A stretch of 54,415 nt of DNA from Pseudomonas delhiensis (GTDB taxonomy: Bacteria; Pseudomonadota; Gammaproteobacteria; Pseudomonadales; Pseudomonadaceae): contig NZ_FZPC01000039.1 of assembly GCF_900187975.1 (NCBI RefSeq), positions 1-54,415 on the forward strand. The letters run 5' to 3'. The position numbers were made by a program, and so were the translations under genes. Positions within the stretch are counted from its first letter, which is position 1; the number at the start of each line of letters is the position of its first letter. The notes under the pieces are model-generated. The model saw nothing but the letters and a program-made list of their open reading frames with translations. It searched no databases and was not told the DNA's origin. Positions 46,773 through 54,415 of this stretch are shown piece by piece.

Positions 46773-48437
46773 ATGTCCGAGGGCAACCGTCGCCTGCTAC
46801 CCACGATCAGTTCCAACCGCCTGGTGCTGCTGTTTTCCCTGGCCCTGGTGCTGTTCTACAACCTCGCCACCTGGAAGGCGCTGGACGGCCTGGTGCCGTT
46901 GCAGGGGGCGTACCGCATCGCCTTCTTCGCGTCCTTCGGCGTCTTCCTCTGGGCCGCCTTCACCCTGCTGCTGACCCTGGTGTCCTTCCGCCCGCTGCTC
47001 AAGCCGGCGCTGACCCTGGTGGCGCTGTGCTCGGCGGCGGCCGCCTACTTCATGAACAGCTACGGCATCGCCATCGATACGGTGATGGTGCAGAACGTCT
47101 TCGAGACCAACCCGGGCGAGGCCGAGGCGCTGTTCAGCGGCCGGCTGGTGGCCTACCTGCTACTGCTCGGGGCGTTGCCGTCGGCGCTGGTCTGGGCGCT
47201 GCCGGTGGCCTACAAGCCCTTCCTGCGCGGGCTGCTGAACAAGGTGCTGGTGGTGTTCGCCTGCGTGGCCGCGGTGGCGGTCATGGTGGGCGGCTTCTAT
47301 TCCACCTATGCACCCATCTTCCGCGAGGAAGACAAGCTGACCCACTTCATCAACCCGACCAACTACATCTACGCCGTGAGCAAGTACGGCAAGCAGCGCC
47401 TGGGCATCAAGAAGGCCGAGCTGGTGGTGCAGAAGATCGGCGAGGACGCGGTGCAGGGCGCCAAGGCCTCGCAGCGGGCGAAGAAGTCGCTGTTCGTCTT
47501 CGTGGTCGGCGAGACCGCGCGGGCCGACCACTTCTCCCTCAACGGCTACGCCCGGCAGACCAACCCGGAACTGGCGAAGCTGGACATCCTCAACTTCACC
47601 CAGGTGCACTCCTGCGGCACCTCCACCGCGGTGTCGGTGCCCTGCATGTTCTCCAAATTCCCCCGCGAGGACTACAGCGACAAGAAGGGCAAGACCTACG
47701 AGAGCCTGCTGGACGTGCTGCAGCGCGCCGGCCTGCAGGTGCTCTGGCTGGACAACAACAGCGACTGCAAGGGCACCTGCCTGCGCGTGCCGCACCGCGA
47801 CATCCCGAAGAACCAGCCCGGCCCCTTCTGCGACGGCAACCGCTGCCTGGACGAGGCCCTGCTGCAGGACCTGCAGGCATACATCGACGGTCTGAAGGAC
47901 AACGCCATCATCGTCCTGCACGCCGACGGCAGCCACGGCCCGGAGTACTACGACCGCTATCCGGCGGACATGGAGCGCTTCAAGCCGGTGTGCCGCACCA
48001 ACCAACTGGGCAGCTGCTCGAAGGACGAGCTGGTGAACGTCTACGACAACACCATCCTCTACACCGACTTCTTCCTGGCGAAGGTCATCGAGCTGCTGAA
48101 CAAGAACAGCGACAGGTACGACACCTCGATGCTCTACGTCTCCGACCACGGTGAGTCGCTGGGCGAGAACGGCGTGTACCTGCACGCCGCGCCCTATGCC
48201 ATCGCCCCGGCGGCGCAGACCCACGTGCCCATGGTGATGTGGTTCGGGCCCTCGACCCTGCGCGACCTGGACATCGACCGCGGCTGCCTGGCCGGCAAGC
48301 GCGACGAGCAGGGCCTGAGCCACGACAACCTGTTCCACTCGGTGCTCGGCCTGATGGACGTGCGCACCAGCCTGTACCAGCCCGGCCTGGACATCTTCCA
48401 CTCCTGCCGCGGCAATGCGGTGGCGGCGGGCGAATGA
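46773..48437 (+). CDS. Lipid A phosphoethanolamine transferase (EptA-like)
   Basis: A 554-residue inner-membrane enzyme. Five N-terminal helices (about 15-180) precede a periplasmic alkaline-phosphatase-fold domain. The metal-site Glu is in VVGETARADHFSLNGY (about residue 247). The phosphoethanolamine-accepting Thr is T285 in SCGTSTAVSVPCMFS, with Cys281 and Cys291 forming the expected disulfide, as in MCR-1/EptA. Further metal ligands are in VLHADGSHGPEYY and YVSDHGESLGENGVYLHAAPYAIAP. It modifies lipid A phosphates and can lower polymyxin binding. Ribosome site AAGGAG. A REPIN follows the stop. Confidence 0.92.
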   Translation: MSEGNRRLLPTISSNRLVLLFSLALVLFYNLATWKALDGLVPLQGAYRIAFFASFGVFLWAAFTLLLTLVSFRPLLKPALTLVALCSAAAAYFMNSYGIAIDTVMVQNVFETNPGEAEALFSGRLVAYLLLLGALPSALVWALPVAYKPFLRGLLNKVLVVFACVAAVAVMVGGFYSTYAPIFREEDKLTHFINPTNYIYAVSKYGKQRLGIKKAELVVQKIGEDAVQGAKASQRAKKSLFVFVVGETARADHFSLNGYARQTNPELAKLDILNFTQVHSCGTSTAVSVPCMFSKFPREDYSDKKGKTYESLLDVLQRAGLQVLWLDNNSDCKGTCLRVPHRDIPKNQPGPFCDGNRCLDEALLQDLQAYIDGLKDNAIIVLHADGSHGPEYYDRYPADMERFKPVCRTNQLGSCSKDELVNVYDNTILYTDFFLAKVIELLNKNSDRYDTSMLYVSDHGESLGENGVYLHAAPYAIAPAAQTHVPMVMWFGPSTLRDLDIDRGCLAGKRDEQGLSHDNLFHSVLGLMDVRTSLYQPGLDIFHSCRGNAVAAGE

Positions 48438-48449
48438 CGCCGATGCTTT

Positions 48450-48518
48450 CGTAGGAGCGAGCTTGCTCGCGAACAGAGTCCGCAGCGGGGCTCGTTCGCG
48501 AGCAAGCTCGCTCCTACA
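48450..48518. repeat. REPIN (symmetric)
   Basis: Two inverted GTAGGAGCGAGCTTGCTCGCGAAC units flank a 20-bp spacer, 12 bp after the eptA-like stop. Same subtype as 41102-41168. Confidence 0.85.
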
Positions 48519-48532
48519 GGGCGTTCCAGGTG

Positions 48533-48571
48533 AAAAAAAGGCCGTGCGAGGCGCCCCGCACGGCCTTTTTC
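48533..48571. terminator. Bidirectional terminator between eptA-like and usp
   Basis: AAAAAGGCCGTGCG / CGCACGGCCTTTTT stem with a GC-rich loop. A- and T-runs on both sides serve the plus-strand eptA-like gene and the minus-strand universal stress gene. Confidence 0.88.
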
Positions 48572-48584
48572 ATTGGGGTTGGAC

Positions 48585-49034
48585 TTACTTGTCGCGGACC
48601 AGCAGCACCGGGCGGTTGCTGACGCGCAGCAGGCCCTCGGCCACGCTGCCCAGCATCAGCCGGCGCACGCCGCGGCGGCCATGGGTGCCCATGACGATCA
48701 CATCGGCCTTGGCGTCCTCGGCCTCCAGTTCGATGCGCTCGGCGACTTCCTCGCTGGCGCGCTCCTGGCAAACCCGGTCGAATTTCGCCTTCACCTTGTC
48801 GCCCACCTGCTCGCGGGCCTTGGCCAGCACGTCGTCGGCGGCCTTCAGCGCGGCTTCGCGCAGCGGCTCGGGGTTGTAGTAGACGGCATAGTCGGGCAGA
48901 TGGCGCAGCGGGCTGTCGACGATGGTGATGACACGCAGCTCGCCACCGGTCAGTTGGGCCAGCTTGACCGCCTCGCCCAGTGCGCGGTCCGAAACCGGGC
49001 TGCCGTCCACTGCTACCAGAATGCGCTCGTACAT
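48585..49034 (-). CDS. Universal stress protein (UspA family)
   Basis: A 149-residue UspA-fold protein: MYERILVAVDGSPVSDRALGEAVKLAQ and the ATP-binding signature IVMGTHGRRGVRRLMLGSVAEGLLRVSNRPVLLV (G-2x-G-9x-G-S). The recalled PAO1 orthologue, next to rapA, is induced under anaerobiosis by Anr; an imperfect Anr-like box is found upstream here. Confidence 0.92.
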   Translation of the reverse strand: MYERILVAVDGSPVSDRALGEAVKLAQLTGGELRVITIVDSPLRHLPDYAVYYNPEPLREAALKAADDVLAKAREQVGDKVKAKFDRVCQERASEEVAERIELEAEDAKADVIVMGTHGRRGVRRLMLGSVAEGLLRVSNRPVLLVRDK

Positions 49035-49095
49035 GATGTGTCCCTCAATGAGTGGCTTGGTGGGAAAACTCTAGCTCTCCCCGGGGTGGATTCCC

Positions 49096-49109
49096 TTGCG
49101 CAGCGTCAA
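49096..49109 (-). promoter_or_regulatory. Imperfect Anr/FNR-like box upstream of usp
   Basis: On the minus strand, TTGACGCTGCGCAA (consensus TTGAY-N4-RTCAA, two mismatches in the second half). Its centre is 41.5 bp upstream of a predicted start near 49061, with a TAGAGT -10 at 49073-49068. The spacing is right for an Anr class II promoter. Confidence 0.45.
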
Positions 49110-49407
49110 TAGTAGACCCTGAGGGCGGATATGCCGGCGGTGGGAGGGGAATGCCTGAGCTGTAGGAGCGGGCCCTGCCCGCGATTTCGCGCGCAGGGCG
49201 CGCTCCTACATGGGAATGGCGTGAGTGGGGCAGCGTAGGAGCGGATCTCATCCGCGAATCGCGCCGGATCGTCCGGCTATCGCGGACAAGGTCCGCTCCT
49301 ACGGGGGAGGCATACCGTGCTTCCCTGCAACCTGTAGGAGCGGGCCCTGCCCGCGAAATCGCGGACGGAGTCCGCTCCTACGGGGTGACGCCAATTGGGC
49401 AGGCATG

Positions 49408-49438
49408 AAAAAGGCCGCCGCGGTTTCCCGGGGCGGCC
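49408..49438 (-). terminator. Terminator of rapA
   Basis: On the minus strand, GGCCGCC...GGCGGCC stem followed by TTTTTCATG, about 20 bp after the rapA stop. Confidence 0.8.
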
Positions 49439-49456
49439 TCTTCGGCGTGGCTTGGA

Positions 49457-52306
49457 TCAGCCGGCGACCAGCACGCGGATCGCCTCCAGGCGCAGCGAGG
49501 CCTTGTCCAGCAGGGCCAGGCTCTCGTCGCGCTGGGTGCGCAGGGCTTCCAGCTCGCTGTCGCGCACGCTGGGGTTGACCTGCTTGAGCGCGGTCAGGCG
49601 CGCCAGTTCCTCGTCCAGGCTCGCCACCAGTTGCTGGCGGGCCTTCTCCACGCGTTCGGCGTGGCGCGGGGCGATCTTGGCCTCGCCGACGGCGAACTGC
49701 TTGGCCAGCACGTCGCGCTGGGCCTGGACGAACTTGTTGGCGCTGGCGCGCGGTACGCTTTCCAGCTGCTCGTGCAGCGTCTCGAAGGCCACCCGGGCGG
49801 CCAGGTCGTTGCCGTTGGCGTCGAGCAGGCAGCGCAGCGCCACCGGCGGCAGGAAGCGGCCCAGCTGCAGCTTGCGCGGGGCCACCGCCTCGCTGACGAA
49901 GAGCATCTCCAGCAGCACGGTACCGGGCTTGAGCGCCTTGTTCTTGATGATCGCCACCGAGGTGTTGCCCAGCGAGCCGGACAGCACCAGGTCCATGCCG
50001 CCCTGGACCATGGGGTGTTCCCAGGTGAGGAACTGCATGTCCTCGCGGGCCAGGGCCTGGGCGCGGTCGTAGGTGATGGTCACGCCCTCGTCGTTGCCCA
50101 GGGGGAAGCTGGCGTCGAGCATCTTCTCGCTGGGCTTGAGGATCAGCGCGTTCTCGGAGTGGTCCTCGCTGTCGATGCCGTAGGTGTCGAACAGCTTCTC
50201 CATGTAGATCGGCAGGGCGAATTCGTCGTCCTGTTCCTCGATGGCCTCCACCAGCGCCTCGCCCTCGCCGGCGCCGCCGGAGTTCAGCTCCAGCAGGCGG
50301 TCGCGGCCGCTGTGCATCTCCGCCTCCAGGGCCAGGCGCGCGGCCTGGCCCTCCTCGAGCAGGGCTGCGAAGGCGTCGTCGTCGCCGCCTTCGAGCAGTT
50401 CCACCAGGCGCGGGCCGTAGCGGTGCTGCAGGGCGTTGCCGGTGGGGCAGGTGGCGAGGAAGGCGTTGAGCGCCTGGTGGTACCACTGGAACAGGCGCTC
50501 CTGCGGGCTGTTCTCCAGGTGCGGCACGTGGATCTGGATGGTGTGCTGCTGGCCGATGCGGTCCAGGCGGCCGATGCGCTGTTCCAGCTGGTCCGGGTGG
50601 GCCGGCAGGTCGAACAGCACCAGGTGGTGGGCGAACTGGAAGTTGCGGCCCTCGCTGCCGATTTCCGAGCAGATCAGCACCTGGGCGCCGAATTCCTCGT
50701 CGGCGAAGTAGGCCGCCGCGCGGTCGCGTTCGAGGATGCTCATGCCCTCGTGGAACACCGTGGCCGGGATGCCCGAGCGCAGGCGCAGGGCGTCTTCCAG
50801 GTCCAGGGCGGTCTCGGCGTGGGCGCAGATCACCAGCACCTTGAACTGCTTGAGCATCTTCAGGGTGTCGATCAGCCACTCCACGCGCGGGTCGAAGCGC
50901 CACCAGCGGGCGTTCTCGTCGGTGCTGTCGTCGAGCTGCGCCTGGAAGCTCACCTCCGGGTACAGGTCCGGGTGCTCGCCGACCGGCAGCTCCATGTACT
51001 CCACCGGGTTGGCCAGCGGGTAGCTGTGCAGCTGGCGCTCGGGGAAGCCCTGCACCGCGGCGCGGGTGTTGCGGAACAGCACGCGGCCGGTGCCGTGGCG
51101 GTCGAGCAGCTCGCGGACCAGTCGGGCGCGGGCGTCGTCGTCGCCACCCTCGACGGCGGCCAGCAGCTCGTCGCCGGCCGCGCCCAGGAAGCCGTGGATG
51201 GCCTCGCGCGCGGCGGGGGACAGGCGGCCGTGGTCGATCAGCTCCTGCACCGCCTCGGCGACCGGGCGGTACTGGCTGCTTTCGCGGCGGAAGGCCTCCA
51301 GGTCATGGAAGCGGTCCGGGTCGAGCAGGCGCAGGCGCGCGAAGTGGCTGTCCAGGCCGAGTTGTTCCGGGGTGGCGGTGAGCAGCAGCACGCCGGGGAT
51401 GATCTGCGCCAGGGTTTCCACCAGTTGGTACTCGGGGCTGGCCTGCTCGGGGTGCCAGACCAGGTGGTGGGCCTCGTCGACCACCAGCAGGTCCCAGCCG
51501 GCGGCGCACAGGGCGTCCTGGGCGCGCTCGTCGCGCCTGATCCACTCCAGGGCCACCAGGGCCAACTGGCTGTCCTCGAAGGGGTTGCTGGCGTCGCTCT
51601 CGGCGAAGCGCTCGCGGTCGAACAGCGCCACTTCCAGGTTGAAGCGCCGGCGCATTTCCACCAGCCACTGGTGCTGCAGGTTCTCCGGCACCAGGATGAG
51701 CACGCGGCTGGCGCGGCCGGAGAGCAACTGGCGGTGGATCACCAGGCCGGCCTCGATGGTCTTGCCCAGGCCCACTTCGTCGGCCAGCAGTACGCGCGGG
51801 GCGATGCGGTCGGCGACTTCGCGGGCGATGTGCAACTGGTGCGCGATGGGCTGGGCGCGGGCGCCGCCCAGGCCCCAGAGCGAGGATTGCAGCAGGCGGG
51901 TGCGGTGCTCCAGGGTGTGGTAGCGCAGGGCGAACCAGGGCATGGGGTCGATCTGCCCGGCGAACAGGCGATCGCTGGCCAGGCGGAACTGGATGAAGTT
52001 GGACAGCTGGGTTTCCGGCAGGACCTTGGCGTCGTTGTGCGAGTTGATGCCGTGGTAGACCAGCAGGCCGTCGACCTCCTCGACCTCGCGGACGGTCATC
52101 TTCCAGCCTTCGAAGTGCGTCACCTCGTCGCCCGGGGCGAAGCGCACGCGGGTCAGCGGGGCGTTGCGCTCGGCGTACTGGCGGGTATCCCCGGTGGCCG
52201 GATAGAGTACGGTGAGCAGCCGTCCGTCGAGCGCCAGGATGGTTCCCAGCCCCAATTCTGCTTCACTGTCGCTGATCCAGCGTTGACCCGGTTGATACTG
52301 CGCCAT
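49457..52306 (-). CDS. rapA: RNA polymerase-associated ATPase RapA (HepA)
   Basis: A 949-residue Swi2/Snf2-type ATPase (E. coli RapA has 968). An N-terminal Tudor-like region ([37 protein letters not shown]) is followed by Walker [21 protein letters not shown] in [12 protein letters not shown], motif [14 protein letters not shown], and helicase C motifs ([70 protein letters not shown]). It recycles stalled or post-termination RNA polymerase. The ATG at 52306 is preceded by GGGAGGTG; the frame is open further upstream but carries no domain. Confidence 0.96.
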   Translation of the reverse strand: MAQYQPGQRWISDSEAELGLGTILALDGRLLTVLYPATGDTRQYAERNAPLTRVRFAPGDEVTHFEGWKMTVREVEEVDGLLVYHGINSHNDAKVLPETQLSNFIQFRLASDRLFAGQIDPMPWFALRYHTLEHRTRLLQSSLWGLGGARAQPIAHQLHIAREVADRIAPRVLLADEVGLGKTIEAGLVIHRQLLSGRASRVLILVPENLQHQWLVEMRRRFNLEVALFDRERFAESDASNPFEDSQLALVALEWIRRDERAQDALCAAGWDLLVVDEAHHLVWHPEQASPEYQLVETLAQIIPGVLLLTATPEQLGLDSHFARLRLLDPDRFHDLEAFRRESSQYRPVAEAVQELIDHGRLSPAAREAIHGFLGAAGDELLAAVEGGDDDARARLVRELLDRHGTGRVLFRNTRAAVQGFPERQLHSYPLANPVEYMELPVGEHPDLYPEVSFQAQLDDSTDENARWWRFDPRVEWLIDTLKMLKQFKVLVICAHAETALDLEDALRLRSGIPATVFHEGMSILERDRAAAYFADEEFGAQVLICSEIGSEGRNFQFAHHLVLFDLPAHPDQLEQRIGRLDRIGQQHTIQIHVPHLENSPQERLFQWYHQALNAFLATCPTGNALQHRYGPRLVELLEGGDDDAFAALLEEGQAARLALEAEMHSGRDRLLELNSGGAGEGEALVEAIEEQDDEFALPIYMEKLFDTYGIDSEDHSENALILKPSEKMLDASFPLGNDEGVTITYDRAQALAREDMQFLTWEHPMVQGGMDLVLSGSLGNTSVAIIKNKALKPGTVLLEMLFVSEAVAPRKLQLGRFLPPVALRCLLDANGNDLAARVAFETLHEQLESVPRASANKFVQAQRDVLAKQFAVGEAKIAPRHAERVEKARQQLVASLDEELARLTALKQVNPSVRDSELEALRTQRDESLALLDKASLRLEAIRVLVAG

Positions 52307-52537
52307 GGACACCTCCCGCAAAAAGCCGGCTATGGTAACGGAACACGCGGCTTTCAGCGACGCCCGTTCGCCCGCGGCGGCCGGGCGGAGCCGCCGCCGG
52401 GGCGACGGGCCTGCGCCAGCCCCGCGCTGCCGGCCAGGCCGGGGTGGATGCGGATCGTTCCGTGAAGTGTAGCGAGGGCGCCGGCGCCTGCCGCCGCCAG
52501 CCGACAACCTGAAGCCCGCGAGGAGCCAGCGACAGCC

Positions 52538-52831
52538 ATGATCCCGCCGATCCCCAGCGACGTGCTGCCGGTCACCGCGCAGCAGGACCCGGCGCGTACG
52601 CGCCCGGACGTCGCCCCGGTGGCGCCGGTGGCCCCGGCCGCCGACGATGCCGCCGTGGGCCTGGAGCGCCACCCGGCGGAGATGACGCCGCAGGAGGAAT
52701 ACTCGCAGCGGCAGCGGCGCCGCCGGCGGCAGGCGCAGGGCGAGGCCGCGCAGGCCGAGGGCGAAGAAGCCGTCGACGAAGGCCTGGGCGAGGCGCCGCG
52801 CAAGGGTATCTGGATCGACATCGAGGTCTGA
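52538..52831 (+). CDS. Low-complexity hypothetical protein
   Basis: A 97-residue, Pro/Ala-rich then Arg/Glu-rich protein ([29 protein letters not shown]) ending [10 protein letters not shown]. It looks disordered. Conserved by position between rapA and alkB in Pseudomonas, from memory; function unknown. Start [12 protein letters not shown]. Confidence 0.65.
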   Translation: MIPPIPSDVLPVTAQQDPARTRPDVAPVAPVAPAADDAAVGLERHPAEMTPQEEYSQRQRRRRRQAQGEAAQAEGEEAVDEGLGEAPRKGIWIDIEV

Positions 52832-52875
52832 GCGGCGTAGTAAGCTGTGCTTCTCGACCTGCTCCGGTTACCGCC

Positions 52876-53469
52876 ATGCTGTTCGCCGACGCGCCCATCC
52901 ACCTCGAACACGCCGAGCTGCGCCTGACCCCGCACTGGTGCGAGCCGGCCTGCGCCGCGGCCTGGTTCGCCGAACTGGTCGAGAACACCCCCTGGGAGCA
53001 GCCCTGCGTGCACCTGCACGGCCGCGACTACCCGGTGCCGCGCCTGGTGGCCTGGTACGGCGACGCCGAGGCCAGCTACCGCTACTCCGGCCTGGTGCAC
53101 CGGCCTTTGCCCTGGACGCCGCTGCTGGCGGAAATCCGCGCGCGGGTGCAGGCCGAGGTCGGCCAGCGCCTGAACGGCGTGCTGCTCAACTATTACCGCG
53201 ACGGCCGGGACTCCATGGGCTGGCACAGCGACGACGAACCGGAGCTCGGCCGCAACCCCCTGGTGGCCTCGCTGAACCTCGGCGGCACGCGGCGCTTCGA
53301 CCTGCGCCGCAAGGGCCAAACGGCCATCGAGCATTCCCTGGCGCTGGATTCCGGCAGCCTGCTGGTCATGTCCGGCGCAACGCAGCATTATTGGCAGCAT
53401 CAGGTGGCCAAGACGCAGCGCCCGGTCGCCCCCCGCCTGAACCTGACTTTCCGCCTGGTGCATGCCTGA
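52876..53469 (+). CDS. alkB: AlkB-type 2-oxoglutarate/Fe(II) dioxygenase
   Basis: A 197-residue AlkB-like dealkylase. Iron ligands are H117 and D119 (GWHSDDEPELG) and H175 (HYWQHQV); the 2-oxoglutarate Arg is in PRLNLTFR near the C-terminus. NGVLLNYYRDGRDSMGWHSDDE is the family signature. It oxidatively removes 1-methyladenine and 3-methylcytosine lesions from DNA or RNA. A small basic gene follows by 2 bp. Of the AlkB families it is closest by motif to the AlkBH2/3-like bacterial group. Confidence 0.92.
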   Translation: MLFADAPIHLEHAELRLTPHWCEPACAAAWFAELVENTPWEQPCVHLHGRDYPVPRLVAWYGDAEASYRYSGLVHRPLPWTPLLAEIRARVQAEVGQRLNGVLLNYYRDGRDSMGWHSDDEPELGRNPLVASLNLGGTRRFDLRRKGQTAIEHSLALDSGSLLVMSGATQHYWQHQVAKTQRPVAPRLNLTFRLVHA

Positions 53470-53471
53470 TC

Positions 53472-53633
53472 ATGAGCAACGACGACAAGCTGATCGACTT
53501 CAACGCCGAGCGCGACAAGCGCATCCACGACGTCCACGAGAAACGCCTGCAGGAAGTGCGCAAGGCCTTCGAACAGGCCCTGCCGCTGGGCAAGGCCCGC
53601 AAGAAGGGCAAGGGCAAGCCGAAGAAGCGCTGA
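53472..53633 (+). CDS. Small highly charged protein downstream of alkB
   Basis: A 53-residue protein: MSNDDKLIDFNAERDKRIHDV, HEKRLQEVRKAFEQALPLG, then a Lys-rich tail (KARKKGKGKPKKR). It is probably a helical, nucleic-acid-binding or ribosome-associated peptide. It starts 2 bp after the alkB stop, in the same operon. No family recognised. Confidence 0.65.
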   Translation: MSNDDKLIDFNAERDKRIHDVHEKRLQEVRKAFEQALPLGKARKKGKGKPKKR

Positions 53634-53711
53634 GCCCGTCCCGCCTGCCCGGATTTCCCCTTCCAAAGCCGCCCCGCGCGGCCATGCACCGCAGCCCAAC
53701 CCTCCCCGAAC

Positions 53712-53725
53712 TTGATCTGGATCAG
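53712..53725 (+). promoter_or_regulatory. Upstream Anr/FNR-like box
   Basis: TTGATCTGGATCAG, one mismatch from TTGAT-N4-ATCAA. It lies 50 bp upstream of the proximal box and could be a second Anr/Dnr site. Confidence 0.6.
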
Positions 53726-53733
53726 TTATCCGA

Positions 53734-53754
53734 AGCCCCGTGAACCGGGGCTTT
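53734..53754 (+). terminator. Weak hairpin terminator between the boxes
   Basis: AGCCCCG-TGAAC-CGGGGCT followed by TT. It probably ends the alkB operon. Confidence 0.5.
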
Positions 53755-53761
53755 GCGGCCA

Positions 53762-53775
53762 TTGATCCAGGTCAA
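53762..53775 (+). promoter_or_regulatory. Proximal Anr/FNR box of ccoM
   Basis: TTGATCCAGGTCAA, a full match to TTGAT-N4-(A/G)TCAA. Its centre (53768.5) is about 41.5 bp upstream of the start expected from the -10 TAACCT (53797-53802). This is the canonical class II Anr promoter layout. Confidence 0.85.
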
Positions 53776-53845
53776 TATCGCGCCCCCGGCCGACGCTAAC
53801 CTGAGCCCATCTTCAAAACGCACAGGGATCCAGGAGGCCAGCATC

Positions 53846-53956
53846 ATGTTCATCGACGAAGTGGTTCTCGCCGGCATTGTCACGGTTGGTCTGATGATCC
53901 TGTTCTGCGGTGGAGTCGGATATTTCATCTGGAAGGACAGCCACAAGAAGGGCTGA
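53846..53956 (+). CDS. ccoM: CcoM-like small subunit of cbb3 cytochrome oxidase
   Basis: A 36-residue single-helix membrane protein: MFIDEVVLAGIVTVGLMILF, then CGGVGYFIWKDSHKKG. It closely matches what is recalled of CcoM, a small accessory subunit found in the P. stutzeri cbb3-1 oxidase. Its promoter carries perfect and near-perfect Anr boxes, as for cbb3-2 operons and low-oxygen genes. The ribosome site CAGGAGG precedes the ATG. No other cco gene is in the window, so the gene is an orphan. Confidence 0.8.
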   Translation: MFIDEVVLAGIVTVGLMILFCGGVGYFIWKDSHKKG

Positions 53957-53991
53957 TTTCCTTCCCGATCACAGAGCACGCAAGGCACTTG

Positions 53992-54017
53992 GGGCGACTT
54001 CGGTCGCCCGTTTTTTT
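53992..54017 (+). terminator. Strong terminator after ccoM
   Basis: GGGCGAC-TTCG-GTCGCCC-G followed by seven T residues. Confidence 0.92.
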
Positions 54018-54131
54018 GCCTGCGATTTTTCATCGCGGACGGAGTCCTACTACGTCCGTGCCTCCTGGAACCGTGGGACCTTGTCCGCGATCATGGCGGA
54101 TAACGCCGTAGGCGTTATGCGCCCTACGGGT
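54018..54131. repeat. REP-like and GTAGGGCG-type palindromes
   Basis: An inverted pair of GGACGGAGTCC and GTCCGCGATC half-REP sequences (54033-54090) is followed by GGATAACGCCGTAGGCGTTATGCGCCCTACG (54098-54128), as at 13709 and 22420. Confidence 0.6.
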
Positions 54132-54321
54132 TTCCAGAGAAACCTCCGAGCGCACCGGAACGCCCCTTCAGAAGGCCGAGCGAAACCGGCGCTCAGGAGG
54201 TCATGCGACATGGATGTCGCGAGAGCCCCGATCAGCACAGGGACGTGCTGTCGGGGCGGGCCTCCGTGGCGGGGGAATTCGCGAGGGTAGCCCGGCTTCA
54301 TCGGGCCCGTATGCGGGGCAA
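54132..54321. repeat. Left half of the dispersed ~290-bp repeat
   Basis: It matches 13839-14029 almost exactly, including the GCCCCGATCAGCAC / GTGCTGTCGGGGC stem. It stops at CGGGGCAA, where the IS-like end begins, while the right half of the repeat lies at the left window edge. Confidence 0.75.
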
Positions 54322-54415
54322 TGTAGAGGACAAGCACATGGGTAACAAATGAGTTCAGTCACATGGGTGACACTCGCATCGTCAGGTATCGATCATTTCG
54401 CTCGTGTTCGTCCAG
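54322..54415. mobile_element. Probable terminal end of an IS481-type insertion sequence (partial)
   Basis: TGTAGAGGACAAG is followed by CACATGGGTAACA (54335-54347) and CACATGGGTGACA (54360-54372), spaced 25 bp. These are inverted relative to the left-edge pair. The remaining bases hold no start codon in a transposase-like frame, and the element continues outside the window. Confidence 0.5.

Larger units (their letters stand above)
49035..49456. repeat. usp promoter region and three REPINs
   Basis: No gene. The first about 100 bp hold the usp promoter. Three composite REPINs follow at 49161-49210, 49234-49303 and 49333-49382, each with conserved GTAGGAGC / GCTCCTAC ends and different inner stems (GGGCCCTGCCCGCG, GCGCAGGGCGC, GGATCTCATCCGCG, GGACGGAGTCC). 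The rapA terminator is at 49408-49438. Confidence 0.8.

Noticed and set aside
41102..49382. Regularly recurring GTAGGAGC repeats that could suggest a CRISPR array
   Set aside because: Copies are inverted palindromes at irregular distances with variable stems and no spacers of constant length; no cas genes are present. They fit REP/REPIN elements.
52307..52672. N-terminal extension of the rapA reading frame
   Set aside because: The extra sequence has no domain, and the ATG at 52306 has a strong ribosome site and matches the family N-terminus.
54373..54415. Start of a transposase gene at the right edge
   Set aside because: No start codon with a transposase-like sequence is present before the window ends; only the IS-like terminus can be supported.

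Overview
The window is GC-rich (mostly about 65-70 % by eye) and reads as chromosome from a Pseudomonas of the P. aeruginosa group. It carries a complete bra (LIV-I type) branched-chain amino acid transport operon, a six-gene Mrp/Sha antiporter operon with fused A+B subunits, a CcoM-like cbb3 oxidase subunit, Anr-type boxes, and many Pseudomonas-style REP sequences. From memory, 0-40 kb follows the PAO1 order around PA1040-PA1076 (OmpA, dinG, esterase, OmpA, pdxH, glycerate kinase, sha/mrp, cysteine synthase-like, braGFEDC). From 46.7 kb on it resembles the PA3310-PA3305 neighbourhood (EptA-like, universal stress protein, rapA, alkB). The 40-46.6 kb stretch between them is accessory. No rRNA, tRNA or CRISPR array was seen.

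Layout. 0-5.9 kb: small metal-binding (SEC-C), envelope and lipoprotein genes, including a collagen-like secreted protein. 5.9-13.5 kb: dinG helicase, a clan GH-A glycosidase, a beta-lactamase-fold esterase, an OmpA lipoprotein and pdxH. 13.5-14.4 kb: a non-coding repeat island. 14.4-22.3 kb: glycerate kinase, a SlyB-like lipoprotein and the mrpACDEFG operon. 22.5-28.9 kb: transporter, Cds1-like PLP enzyme, lipoprotein, DUF488, SDR/LysR pair, then a slyB-like/pagP-like operon preceded by six phased GTTCAG repeats (probable PhoP boxes). 28.9-32.9 kb: a divergent catabolic cluster (hydroxy-amino-acid kinase plus PLP phospho-lyase, SDR, GntR regulator) around a perfect palindrome. 33-33.6 kb: vapBC. 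34-39 kb: braCDEFG. 40.2-41.1 kb: a Tlde1/DUF2778-like protein that has lost its catalytic Cys, coupled to a small membrane protein. 41.5-46.7 kb: a PhnCDE-type ABC transporter divergent from glxR/hyi-like genes. 46.8-54 kb: EptA-like lipid A phosphoethanolamine transferase, universal stress protein, RapA, AlkB and orphan CcoM.

Both window edges end in similar inverted sequences resembling the termini of an IS481-type element. Each lies inside one half of the same dispersed repeat, a full copy of which is at about 13.84-14.13 kb. The window is therefore probably a stretch bounded by two insertion-sequence copies, or an assembly contig broken at them.

Two themes stand out. One is lipid A and outer-membrane remodelling: a PagP-like acyltransferase and SlyB-like lipoprotein under apparent PhoP control, plus an EptA-like enzyme. 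The other is low-oxygen control: Anr-type boxes before ccoM and, less perfectly, before the universal stress gene.
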